The notes beneath the pieces were generated by a model. The model saw nothing but the letters and a program-made list of their open reading frames with translations, did no database searches and had not been told where the DNA came from. A stretch of 64,000 nt of DNA, from the NCBI GenBank assembly GCA_027533105.1, contig JAPZTW010000009.1, positions 62,001 through 126,000 on the forward strand. The letters run 5' to 3'. A program made the position numbers and the translations under genes. This DNA comes from Sphingomonadaceae bacterium (GTDB lineage Bacteria > Pseudomonadota > Alphaproteobacteria > Sphingomonadales > Sphingomonadaceae). Below, in pieces: positions 35,733-43,398 of this stretch (position 1 is the stretch's first letter; each line of letters starts with the position of its first letter).

Positions 35733-36697
35733 GGCACCATCCTCCCGAGTTCAGGATATTTATCAATGAGTTGATTGCGAAGCGCCAGCGCAGCCCCGGC
35801 CAGTGGATCGTCCGCCCGCTGCGCCACCACGCCGAGCGCCGCGAAGCCGCGGGCGGTATCCAGTCCCAGGCATTCGCGCAGGGCCTGCCAGCGCAAGTGG
35901 GGGCCGCCCTGCTCCTCGGCCATGGCGGCGAGCAGGGGGGCGGCGTCGGCGCGGCCCATCCGGCCGAGCAGCGCCGCGGTCAGTTCAAGGCGGCTGTCGC
36001 GGGCACTGGCAGCGGCCTGGTGCAGCAGTTCACCGTCACCCAAGCGGAACTCACGCGTCACTGAACCGGCACCAAGCCGACACTGAAGTTTCAGCGTGAC
36101 CAGACAGCCCTCGACCCGTCGCAGAATCTGCGCCGCCGACCCGCCAAGGCGGTGGCTGACCGATCCGGGTGCGAGCTCCACCGGTTGGGACACCAGCCGC
36201 GCCCGGCCGTGGTCGAACCCGTCAAGACGCACCACCTCGCCCCAGCCATGCCCCGCCAGGACATGATCCCAGGCCGTCACCGGGGCGAAGCTGACCGAGA
36301 CCGGTTCGGGCCGCCGCGCCAGGGCCAAGCCGTCGATCGCCTGGAGCGCCAGCGTCGCCCCCCCAACCCGGGCGAGCAATAGCGTGGTCACGGTGCCGTC
36401 GCTGTGATGGCGGAACGGCACCTGCCCCAGCGGCTGGGCGGCCAGTTCGGCCAGCAGCCAGCCGGTCACCTCCTCCACCACGGTCCGCGCCGCCGGATCG
36501 CCGGGGGCGAACAGCGCGGCGAGCAGCGGCAGGTCGTCCAGCTCTGCCCCACGCGCCAGCGCGGTCAGCTCGGCCAGGATCGCCGCGCCGCGTCCGTCGC
36601 GCTCCCACGCCTGCCGCCCGGCAACGCGGCGGGCCGGGGCCTTGCGCTGCGGGCGGTCATCCCCCCGCAGCGCGGCCAGCTCCTGTCTGATCAGCAT
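35720..36697 (-). CDS. Protein of unknown function, second gene of the small-peptide cassette
   Basis: The 325-residue protein has an alanine-rich helical N-terminal part (about 1-95), a beta-rich middle (QVPFRHHSDGTVTTLLLARV to CLVTLKLQCRL), and a HEAT-like C-terminus (LRWQALRECLGLDTARGFAA). The stretch ELAPGSVSHRLGGSAAQ lines up with the [18 protein letters not shown] of the next protein but lacks its histidines. It looks like a degenerate, perhaps non-catalytic, paralogue. It follows the peptide gene by 16 bp and overlaps the next gene by 13 bp. Confidence 0.65.
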   Translation of the reverse strand: MLIRQELAALRGDDRPQRKAPARRVAGRQAWERDGRGAAILAELTALARGAELDDLPLLAALFAPGDPAARTVVEEVTGWLLAELAAQPLGQVPFRHHSDGTVTTLLLARVGGATLALQAIDGLALARRPEPVSVSFAPVTAWDHVLAGHGWGEVVRLDGFDHGRARLVSQPVELAPGSVSHRLGGSAAQILRRVEGCLVTLKLQCRLGAGSVTREFRLGDGELLHQAAASARDSRLELTAALLGRMGRADAAPLLAAMAEEQGGPHLRWQALRECLGLDTARGFAALGVVAQRADDPLAGAALALRNQLIDKYPELGRMVPCPG

Positions 36698-36713
36698 GGC
36701 TGGTACAGGCCGC

Positions 36714-36866
36714 TCAGGGCGTCAGGACTTCATAGATGAAGACCATGATGATCACGACTGAATCGTCGGACCCGGCGGCCTGAAGCGGATTGGCGAGGCT
36801 GCCGAAAACCCCGGTCAGCGTATCGAGATCGGGCAATGCGGAAACATCGATCTTGGGCAGGTTCAT
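36714..36866 (-). CDS. 50-residue peptide, candidate RiPP-like precursor heading the cassette
   Basis: The peptide starts MNLPKIDVSALPDLDTLTGV, an acidic Leu-rich segment, and ends in SDDSVVIIMVFIYEVLTP, with a hydrophobic beta-branched stretch before a short polar tail. There is no signal peptide. A strong ribosome-binding site, CAGGGGAATGAC, directly precedes the ATG, which decides the start; the longer open frame to 37007 is rejected. Two translationally coupled proteins follow. This layout fits a ribosomally made, modified peptide, but a small structural or membrane peptide is also possible. Confidence 0.65.
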   Translation of the reverse strand: MNLPKIDVSALPDLDTLTGVFGSLANPLQAAGSDDSVVIIMVFIYEVLTP

Positions 36867-36882
36867 GTCATTCCCCTGGGTT

Positions 36883-36910
36883 GGCGCGGGGCGACATGCC
36901 CCGCCGCGCC
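36883..36910 (-). promoter_or_regulatory. Leader hairpin upstream of the cassette peptide gene
   Basis: GGCGC-GGGGC (36883-36892) pairs with GCCCC-gcc-GCGCC (36898-36910), with a 3-base bulge and a 5-base loop. It ends 16 bases before the peptide ATG. A -10-like TACAAT (minus strand, 36953-36948) lies about 40 bp further upstream without a good -35. Confidence 0.4.
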
Positions 36911-36986
36911 AGCCTGTGGCGGAGGGGCTTCGTGCGCGAATTAAAAGATTGTAATCGGCGCGCCGCCACCGCAGGGAAGCCGCACG

Positions 36987-37451
36987 ATGTCCGACGAGAA
37001 GCGCCATGTTCTACCCCCCGGCACCCGGTTCGATCCGAGCCTGGCCTCGCGGGTGATGACCCGCCACGGCCATGGCGGCTGGCTGGGGCTGCAATACCAT
37101 GCCCACGGCGAGGACTGGGTCGAACTGGCCCTGCCCTGGCGCGAGGATCTGGTCGGGATCGACGGCGCGGGGGTGCTGGCTTCCGGCCCGATCATCAGCC
37201 TGATGGACAATGCCACCTCGATGAGCGTGTGGACCAAGTCCGGCAATTTCGTGCCCCACGCCACGCTGGACCTGCGGGTGGACTACATGCGCGCGGCCAA
37301 GCCCGGCAACACCGTGATCGGGCGCGGCGAATGCTACAAGCTGACCCGCACGATCTCGTTCATCCGGGGCATTGCCCACGATGGCGATCCGGCCGATCCG
37401 GTGGCCCACGTGATCGGCACCTTCATGGCCACCCACGGATCCTACCGATGA
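36987..37451 (+). CDS. PaaI-type hotdog-fold thioesterase (1 of 2)
   Basis: The 154-residue protein has GVLASGPIISLMDNATSMSVW, with the conserved Asp/Asn of the hotdog active site, and ATLDLRVDYMRAAKPGNTVI, the standard second motif. It likely hydrolyses acyl- or aryl-acyl-CoA. The stop overlaps the start of a second thioesterase by 4 bp. It is divergent from the small-peptide cassette. Confidence 0.85.
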   Translation: MSDEKRHVLPPGTRFDPSLASRVMTRHGHGGWLGLQYHAHGEDWVELALPWREDLVGIDGAGVLASGPIISLMDNATSMSVWTKSGNFVPHATLDLRVDYMRAAKPGNTVIGRGECYKLTRTISFIRGIAHDGDPADPVAHVIGTFMATHGSYR

Positions 37452-37852
37452 GCGCGCAGCAGCCCCTTCCCCCCTATGCCGAGGCGCTGGGCATCGTCAT
37501 CGACCATGACGAGGCAGGCGAGCCGGTGCTGCGGGTCGAATTCTCACCCCGTGTCCAGGGCCGCCCGGGCTTCCTCCACGGCGGGGCCATGTCGGGCCTG
37601 ATGGAAATGGCCGCCTTCGCCGCGCTGCGCGCCGAACTGGCTGCCCGGGGCGAAGCGTCCATGCAGCTGAAGCCGGTCAACATCCAGGTCGAATTCATGC
37701 GCGGCGGCACCGAACAGGTCACCTATGCCAAGGGCACGGTCACCCGCGCCGGGCGCCGGGTGGCGCTGGTCAATGCCGAAGCCTGGCAGGACGACCGGAC
37801 CAAGCCGATCGCCCTGGCCCAGATCAAGGTGCTGCTGATCCCCGCCGAATGA
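37448..37852 (+). CDS. PaaI-type hotdog-fold thioesterase (2 of 2)
   Basis: The 134-residue protein has RPGFLHGGAMSGLMEMAAFA (HGG plus catalytic-type Glu) and KPVNIQVEFMRGG. It is distinct in sequence from its neighbour but has the same fold, so the pair may form a heteromer or have split specificities. The last 29 bp overlap the convergent siroheme gene. Confidence 0.83.
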   Translation: MSAQQPLPPYAEALGIVIDHDEAGEPVLRVEFSPRVQGRPGFLHGGAMSGLMEMAAFAALRAELAARGEASMQLKPVNIQVEFMRGGTEQVTYAKGTVTRAGRRVALVNAEAWQDDRTKPIALAQIKVLLIPAE

Positions 37853-38591
37853 TCACGGTGACGCCGGCCTGATCCGGCGCGGCCGATCCAGCCCCCAGCA
37901 CTTCGCGCACGGCATCGGCGCGGGCGCGGTTGAGCACGGCGGCAGGCACATCCGGATCGTGCAGCACCAGGTCGGCGCTACCCAGCCAGCGCGCCTCGCG
38001 CAGGGTCAGGTCATCGGGGTCGGCCGAGCGCAGGACAATCTCGAAGGTTCCGCCCACCCCATCATCAGCCCCGGCCAGCCAGCCCGCCACGTCGGTCGAA
38101 CCGCCCAGCGGATCGAGCGGGCCGCCCTGCGCCAGCGCCGCATCGAGCGCGCGGCGGCGGTCTCCGCCAGCAGGCCAGCGGGCCTTCATCGCCCCGCGCG
38201 CCGCGCCCAGCCCTTCGGCCAATGCCCCCAGCGTGGCCGGCAGCAGACCTTCGAGCCGCAGTCGCAGTGCCTTGGCGAGGCCAGCCGACACTCCGCCGGT
38301 CGAAACCGCGACCAGAACCGGCCCGCGTTCCAGCAGGCTGGGGGTGGTGAAATCGCACAGCTCGGGCCGGTCAACCACGTTGACCAGCAGCCCACGCGCC
38401 TTGAGCGAAGCGGCCACGTCTTCCGGATCGTCCAGCGCGACGAAGGCCAGCCGCGCGGCGGGATCGTCCATGCCGACAATCTTGGCCCCGGCGCGTTGGA
38501 GCAGGCGGCTTTTCGCCTCGGCTGCCTCACCCTCGCCCACCACGATCACCGGCTGGCCGGCAAGGCGATGGAAGAGGGGCAGGGAGTGCAT
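37824..38591 (-). CDS. Siroheme synthase N-terminal (precorrin-2 dehydrogenase/ferrochelatase-like) with truncated methyltransferase-like tail
   Basis: Residues 1-150 of 255 match the CysG N-terminal domain: MHSLPLFHRLAGQPVIVVGE, NVVDRPELCDF with the catalytic-type Asp, and VLVAVSTGGVSAGLAKALR. The tail contains SADPDDLTLREARWLGSADL, which resembles the start of the SAM-uroporphyrinogen methyltransferase domain, but only a small part of it is present. It therefore looks like a fused CysG reduced to a remnant tail. A separate CobA/CysG-C would be needed elsewhere. Confidence 0.82.
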   Translation of the reverse strand: MHSLPLFHRLAGQPVIVVGEGEAAEAKSRLLQRAGAKIVGMDDPAARLAFVALDDPEDVAASLKARGLLVNVVDRPELCDFTTPSLLERGPVLVAVSTGGVSAGLAKALRLRLEGLLPATLGALAEGLGAARGAMKARWPAGGDRRRALDAALAQGGPLDPLGGSTDVAGWLAGADDGVGGTFEIVLRSADPDDLTLREARWLGSADLVLHDPDVPAAVLNRARADAVREVLGAGSAAPDQAGVTVIIRRGSAAP

Positions 38592-38656
38592 CGGGTCTCC
38601 GTAGCAGAGCCCACCCCGCTGCGACTAGCCTCACCTGCGGTTCGGCAAGTCTCGCT

Positions 38657-38678
38657 CCCCTCCCGCAGGCGGGAGGGG
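38657..38678. repeat. CCCCTCCCGC hairpin repeat (copy 1)
   Basis: CCCCTCCCGC AG GCGGGAGGGG is a perfect 10-2-10 palindrome between the siroheme gene and lysA. Two more copies, arranged as a larger inverted pair, are at 47014-47113. Confidence 0.8.
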
Positions 38679-38696
38679 TTGGGGGTGGGTCTTCAA

Positions 38697-39959
38697 TCAG
38701 TCCAGCCAGGCCGGCACCCGCTCGGCCGCGGTGATCGCTTCGGGCAGGATCCGGTCGGCCACCACGGCAAACTGGTCACCATCCACCATCACCTCGGCCA
38801 CGAAGCCGCGGCTGTTGTAGGAGCTGGCCATGGTCGCGCCATAGGCCCCGGCAGTCCGGAACACCGCCAGGTCCCCGGCAACCAGTGCGTCGATTTCGCG
38901 GTCCATGGCAAAGGTATCGCCGGTTTCGCAGATCGGGCCGACGATATGCGCGGTCATCTTCTGCCCCGTCGGGCGCACCGCCTCGAAATCGTGCCAGGCG
39001 CCGTACATCGCCGGACGGGCGAGGTCGTTCATCGCCGCATCGACAATCACGAAGGGGGTATTGTTGGAGCTGCGCTTCACCCGGATCGCGCGGGTCAGCA
39101 GCACGCCGGCATTGCCGACGATCACCCGGCCGGGCTCGAACATCAGCGTCACGTCCCAGCTGCCGCAGACGCGGGCCACCATCGCGCCATATTCGGCCGG
39201 GGTCGGGAATACCTCGCCCGCCTTGTAGGGCACGCCCAGCCCGCCGCCGAGGTCGGCATGGGTCACGGTCTGGCCATTGGCGCGCAGTTCCGCGATCAGC
39301 GCGCCCAGCTTGACGAAGGCATCTTCGAGCGGCTGGAGCTGCTGCAGCTGGCTGCCGATGTGGACGGCCACCCCGCGCATATCGAGGCCCGGCAGCGCGG
39401 CAAGGCGGGCATAGATCCCGGCGGCGCGATCGATCGGCACGCCGAACTTGTTCTCGGCCTTGCCGGTGGAGATCTTCTCGTGGGTGCGGGCATCGACATC
39501 GGGATTGACCCGCAGCGCGCAGGCGGCGCGTTGCCCGCGCGCGGCGGCCACGGCAGCCAGTTCGACGCCCTCTTCCTCACTCTCGATATTGAACTGGCCG
39601 ATCCCGGCATCGAGGCCGAGCACCATCTCGCGCTCAAGCTTGCCGACGCCGGAAAAGACGATGTCCTGCCCCGGCATCCCGGCGGCCAGCGCGCGGGCCA
39701 GTTCCCCGCCCGAAACGACATCGGCGCCCAGCCCCTGGCGCTGCATCACCCGCAGCACGGCGAGATTGGGATTGGCCTTGATCGCAAAGGCCACGTGCTT
39801 CTTCGGCAGGGCGGCGAGGCCATCGACGAAGACCTGGGCATGGCGTTCCAGCGTGGCGCGCGAATAGACATAGACCGGCGTGCCGACTTCCGCGGCAATC
39901 CGGCTCAGCGGAACCTGTTCGGCGTGCAGTTCGCCGTTGATGATCTGAAAATGGTCCAT
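38697..39959 (-). CDS. lysA: Diaminopimelate decarboxylase
   Basis: The 420-residue PLP enzyme makes lysine from meso-diaminopimelate. The cofactor lysine is in VAFAIKANPNLAVLR, the barrel motif GVAVHIGSQL follows, and C-terminal VVGPICETGD-like (HIVGPICETGDTFA) and GAYGATMASSYNSR motifs complete the active site. It follows an lptM-like gene by 17 bp in the order argH, lptM-like, lysA, which is common in proteobacteria. Confidence 0.97.
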   Translation of the reverse strand: MDHFQIINGELHAEQVPLSRIAAEVGTPVYVYSRATLERHAQVFVDGLAALPKKHVAFAIKANPNLAVLRVMQRQGLGADVVSGGELARALAAGMPGQDIVFSGVGKLEREMVLGLDAGIGQFNIESEEEGVELAAVAAARGQRAACALRVNPDVDARTHEKISTGKAENKFGVPIDRAAGIYARLAALPGLDMRGVAVHIGSQLQQLQPLEDAFVKLGALIAELRANGQTVTHADLGGGLGVPYKAGEVFPTPAEYGAMVARVCGSWDVTLMFEPGRVIVGNAGVLLTRAIRVKRSSNNTPFVIVDAAMNDLARPAMYGAWHDFEAVRPTGQKMTAHIVGPICETGDTFAMDREIDALVAGDLAVFRTAGAYGATMASSYNSRGFVAEVMVDGDQFAVVADRILPEAITAAERVPAWLD

Positions 39960-39976
39960 GATTTGAAGTCCGGGTC

Positions 39977-40228
39977 TTACTCGTCGGAAGGGGGCAGGTC
40001 GAACGGATCGTCAGTGCGTTCTTCCGATTTTCGCCGCAGTTCGACGCTGCGTTCCGGAGCCGCCTGGGGCCCGGGTTTGAGCAGTTCTTCAGCCTTGGGG
40101 CGATCCTCGCGGCCATGGGGGGCCACGGGCAGTTCCTTGCCCGCCGCCGGCTTGAGGTCCGCGCGCTGGCCGCAGGCACCCAGCGCCAGCAGGAACACAG
40201 CGGGAAGGACCAGACCACGCATTGCCAT
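39977..40228 (-). CDS. lptM: LptM-like small lipoprotein
   Basis: The 83-residue lipoprotein has a signal peptide ending LLALGAC (Cys19) and then GQRADLKPA, which matches the CGQxGxLxxP start of LptM (YifL). LptM stabilises the LptDE complex for LPS export in E. coli. The rest is charged and probably unstructured. The position between argH and lysA supports the call. Confidence 0.75.
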   Translation of the reverse strand: MAMRGLVLPAVFLLALGACGQRADLKPAAGKELPVAPHGREDRPKAEELLKPGPQAAPERSVELRRKSEERTDDPFDLPPSDE

Positions 40229-41601
40229 TACTCCAGCCCCAGCGCGCCGCGCGCTTCGGCTACGCGCAGCCTTACCTGCTCAGGCGCGGTTCCGCCATAG
40301 CTGGCGCGCGAGGCGACCGAGGCATCGACCGACAGCGCGGCAAAGACCCGCTCGTCAATCCGGGCATCGATGGCTTGGAGGTCGGCCAGCGGCAGGGCAT
40401 CGAGCGCCACGCCCCGGCTTTCGGCCAGCTTCACCGCCGCGCCAGTGATGTGATGCGCCTCGCGGAACGGGATGCCCGCCTGGCGCACCAGCCAGTCGGC
40501 CAGGTCCGTCGCCGTGGCATAGCCCAGTTCGGCGGCCGCGCGCATGCGATCGGTGCGGAAGGTGGTCGCCTCGACCATTCCGGTCATCGCCGCGAGGCAC
40601 AGGGTCAGCAGGCCGGCGGCTTCGAAGACCGGCGGCTTGTCGTCCTGCATGTCCTTCGAATAGGCCAGCGGCAGGCCCTTCATCGTGATCATCAGGCTGG
40701 TCAGGCTGCCCACGATCCGCCCGGCATGGCCGCGCACCAGCTCGGCCGCATCGGGGTTCTTCTTCTGGGGCATGATCGAGCTGCCGGTCGACAGGCTGTC
40801 AGGCAGGCGGACGAAGCCGAACGGCTGGCTGGCCCAGATAATGAATTCTTCCGCCAGCCGCGACAGGTGCAGCGCGATCTGCGCGGCGGCCATCAGGTAA
40901 TCGAGCGCGAAATCGCGGTCCGATACGGCATCGAGGCTGTTGCGGGTCGGCCCTGCAAAGCCCAGCGCGCGGGCGGTCGCCTGCCGGTCGATCGGAAAGC
41001 CGGTCCCGGCCAGGGCCGCCGAGCCGAGCGGGCACTGGTTCAGCCGGGCGCGGGCATCGGTGAGGCGCGACCGGTCGCGCGCGGCCATTTCGTAATAGGC
41101 CAGCAGGTGATGCCCCAGCGTGACCGGCTGGGCAGTCTGCAAATGGGTGAAGCCGGGCATGATGCTGTCGGCATGTTCGCCCGCGCGTGTGACCAGCGCG
41201 ACCTGCAGCGCAGTCAGCCCGGCGTCGGCTTGATCGATCGCATCGCGCACCCACAGGCGGAAATCGGTTGCCACCTGGTCATTGCGGCTGCGCGCCGTGT
41301 GGAGCCGCCCCGCCGCCGGACCGATCAGTTCGGCCAGACGGCTTTCGGTGGTCATGTGGATGTCTTCCAGGTCCCAGTTCTCGGGGACGCCATGGGCCTC
41401 GTATTCGGCGGCGACCTGGTCGAGTCCCGAGGCAATCGCGGCCGCATCCTCGGCGCTGACGATGCCTTGCGCGCCCAGCATTGCGACATGAGCCTTTGAC
41501 GCGGCGATATCTTGCCGCCACAGCGCCTTGTCGAAGGGGATCGAGGCATTTATCTCGCGCATGATTGCCGACGGCCCTTCCGCGAACCGTCCGCCCCACA
41601 T
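40228..41601 (-). CDS. argH: Argininosuccinate lyase
   Basis: The 457-residue protein cleaves argininosuccinate to arginine and fumarate. It starts [17 protein letters not shown] and has [34 protein letters not shown], and the signature [16 protein letters not shown] with the catalytic-type serine. The ATG at 41601 is only 16 bp from the divergent TlpA-like start, so each gene's promoter must lie in the other's coding region. The stop abuts the lptM-like gene. Confidence 0.97.
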   Translation of the reverse strand: MWGGRFAEGPSAIMREINASIPFDKALWRQDIAASKAHVAMLGAQGIVSAEDAAAIASGLDQVAAEYEAHGVPENWDLEDIHMTTESRLAELIGPAAGRLHTARSRNDQVATDFRLWVRDAIDQADAGLTALQVALVTRAGEHADSIMPGFTHLQTAQPVTLGHHLLAYYEMAARDRSRLTDARARLNQCPLGSAALAGTGFPIDRQATARALGFAGPTRNSLDAVSDRDFALDYLMAAAQIALHLSRLAEEFIIWASQPFGFVRLPDSLSTGSSIMPQKKNPDAAELVRGHAGRIVGSLTSLMITMKGLPLAYSKDMQDDKPPVFEAAGLLTLCLAAMTGMVEATTFRTDRMRAAAELGYATATDLADWLVRQAGIPFREAHHITGAAVKLAESRGVALDALPLADLQAIDARIDERVFAALSVDASVASRASYGGTAPEQVRLRVAEARGALGLE

Positions 41602-41607
41602 TGTATT

Positions 41608-41611
41608 GGAG
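41608..41611 (+). promoter_or_regulatory. Ribosome-binding site fixing the TlpA-like TTG start
   Basis: GGAG is separated by 6 bases from the TTG at 41618. It is the only in-frame start with a good site and a complete lipoprotein signal peptide. Confidence 0.6.
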
Positions 41612-41617
41612 CCGCTC

Positions 41618-42196
41618 TTGCTGTTTTCCCGCTCGCTCACGCTCGCCGTCCTTGGCTGTGCCCTGCTGGTCGGGGGGTGCGATAGGGAAACCACGGCGGA
41701 TAAGCAACCGGCGGCGGGGACCGAAGCGGCGCAGGCCGCGGGCGGCGAGCTGACCGGGACGATCGACCGCAGCCGCAAGGGCAGCGAACTGCCCGAATTC
41801 ACCCTGCGCGATGCGGCGGGGAACAAGGTCGAGCTGTCCAGCTTCAAGGGCAAGCCGCTGCTGATCAACCTGTGGGCCACCTGGTGCGCGCCCTGCGTGG
41901 CCGAACTGCCGATGCTGAACCAGCTGGCCAAGGAGCGCGAGGGGCAGATGAAGGTCCTGACCATCTCGCAGGACCTGCCCCCGGCGGACAAGGTCGCCCA
42001 GTTCCTGAAGGCGCGCGGCGCTGACCGGCTGGAGCCCTGGCTCGATCTCGATGGCGAGCTGACCGTGCAGTACAAGCTCAGCATCCTGCCGACGACGATC
42101 TACTACGATTCGCAAGGACGCGAGGTCTGGCGCTTTGTCGGCGGGCACGACTGGACCAATGCCGAAACGAAGGCGATGCTGGCCGAGGGGAAGTGA
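41618..42196 (+). CDS. TlpA-like thioredoxin-domain lipoprotein
   Basis: The 192-residue protein likely uses a TTG start at 41618. A GGAG at 41608-41611 lies 6 bases before it, and the resulting signal peptide ends in the lipobox LVGGC (Cys21). The thioredoxin domain has [19 protein letters not shown] (C-x-x-C) and a cis-proline region ILPTTIYYD. It is a periplasmic thiol reductase, perhaps for cytochrome c or oxidase copper-site maturation. Longer in-frame ATG starts at 41528 and 41561 would bury the signal peptide. The stop at 42196 is directly next to the tRNA-Val 3' end. Confidence 0.85.
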   Translation: MLFSRSLTLAVLGCALLVGGCDRETTADKQPAAGTEAAQAAGGELTGTIDRSRKGSELPEFTLRDAAGNKVELSSFKGKPLLINLWATWCAPCVAELPMLNQLAKEREGQMKVLTISQDLPPADKVAQFLKARGADRLEPWLDLDGELTVQYKLSILPTTIYYDSQGREVWRFVGGHDWTNAETKAMLAEGK

Positions 42197-42272
42197 TGGT
42201 GGGCGCTAACGGGCTCGAACCGCTGACCCTCTCGGTGTAAACGAGATGCTCTACCAACTGAGCTAAGCGCCC
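42197..42272 (-). tRNA. tRNA-Val (UAC)
   Basis: On the minus strand a 76-base cloverleaf runs from GGGCGCT (42272) to GCGCCCACCA (42197), CCA encoded. The acceptor stem GGGCGCT pairs with AGCGCCC, and the D-arm is GCTCAGTTGGTAGAGC. The anticodon arm TCTCG-TTTACAC-CGAGA gives anticodon UAC, and the T-arm contains GGTTCGAGCC. The encoded CCA ends one base after the tlpA-like stop on the other strand. Confidence 0.97.
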
Positions 42273-42326
42273 GGCCGTTTGGCCAAGGACCGCGCGCCTA
42301 GCGCAAAGGTGGGCGGCTGTGAAGCC

Positions 42327-43334
42327 CTATACCAGCGTGGCGGCGCGCGGGCCGAGTTCGGCGAAGTAGCGGGCCATGGCATCGACCGCCTTGTCGGTTA
42401 GCGTGATGAAGGCGCGGCGGCGATCGGTCTCGTCCTCCACCCGCATCAGCAGCCCGGCCTCGGTCATCTGCCCGATCCAGCGCAGCGCCGTGGTGGGCGG
42501 CACGCCCGAGGCGATGCACAGGCTGGTGACCGAGACGCGGGTATGTTCGGCCCGCGCGGCGGTCAGGTCGAGCAGCATGTCCCAGGCCGGATCGGCGAAC
42601 AGATCGCCTTCGAAGAAGCGCGCGCGCAACTGCCGCTGGCGGATGATCTGGCGGACCAATCGGGGTTCGGGCAGCGGCGGGCGGGCCGCGCGGACCAGTC
42701 GCTCGCTGCAATCGCCGGTCGCTGCGGCAAAGCCCGGACGCGGGCTTTCGAAGCGGAACAGGCTGTCGCCCTCCGCCTGCCCCGGCGCGCGGGCCGGCCC
42801 TTCCAGCCGTTCGAGCCGCTGGGCAATCTGGCCGACCTGCTCGGTCAGCCGCAGCAGCATCAGCCGGTCTTCTTCGGTCAGTTCCCGGACCCGCAGGTTG
42901 GGAATCTTCGCCAGCACCCGGCCCAGCGCGATCACGCGTTCAGCGCGGGTCGGATCGACGAGAATCTGCGGGGCCGACTGATCGAGACAGGCGAACACAT
43001 CGTCGAGCGCCTCGACCGTGGTCGAGACCACCAGATGCGCCCCGCTGTTGGCTGCGCGCAGGTCCAGCCGGGCAAGCGCCGCCAGCCGCGCGCCATCGAC
43101 CACCGGGCAATCGAGCAGGACAACCTCGCCCAGCGGCCGCGCCTCGGCCCCATCGCCGCCTTCGGCCAGCAGCGCGGCAACCTCTGCCACCTCGCCAATG
43201 CGGAACCCCGCCGCCTCGGCATCCTCGCGCAGCTGATCGCGCAGATGGCCGCGATCGGCAAAGATCGACAGCGCCAAGGGCACCCCCGCCGGATCGTTGG
43301 CGGGCTGGCTATAAGCGAAATTGGCTTGCGGCAT
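42327..43334 (-). CDS. Two-domain MarR/winged-helix transcriptional regulator
   Basis: The 335-residue protein has an N-terminal receiver-like alpha/beta domain (FADRGHLRDQLREDAEAAGF, then VVLLDCPVVDGARL), a coiled-coil linker (EQVGQIAQRLERLE), and a C-terminal MarR-type winged helix: VTSLCIASGVPPTTALRWI followed by the wing LLMRVEDETDRRRAFITLT. The receiver-like domain lacks the classical acidic triad layout I would expect, so it may be unphosphorylated. Targets are unknown. Start ATG at 43334 is preferred over an in-frame ATG at 43379. Confidence 0.8.
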   Translation of the reverse strand: MPQANFAYSQPANDPAGVPLALSIFADRGHLRDQLREDAEAAGFRIGEVAEVAALLAEGGDGAEARPLGEVVLLDCPVVDGARLAALARLDLRAANSGAHLVVSTTVEALDDVFACLDQSAPQILVDPTRAERVIALGRVLAKIPNLRVRELTEEDRLMLLRLTEQVGQIAQRLERLEGPARAPGQAEGDSLFRFESPRPGFAAATGDCSERLVRAARPPLPEPRLVRQIIRQRQLRARFFEGDLFADPAWDMLLDLTAARAEHTRVSVTSLCIASGVPPTTALRWIGQMTEAGLLMRVEDETDRRRAFITLTDKAVDAMARYFAELGPRAATLV

Positions 43335-43398
43335 GATGTCCCGACTCCGGTTCGTATCGAACAAGAGTAGAACAAACATGGATCATGTCAAGATCGGG

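Noticed and set aside
37959..40448. 829-codon plus-strand open frame
   Set aside because: It runs antisense to the siroheme and lysA genes, its composition is Gln/Arg/His/Gly-biased with no motif, and it is the usual mirror frame of high-GC coding DNA.
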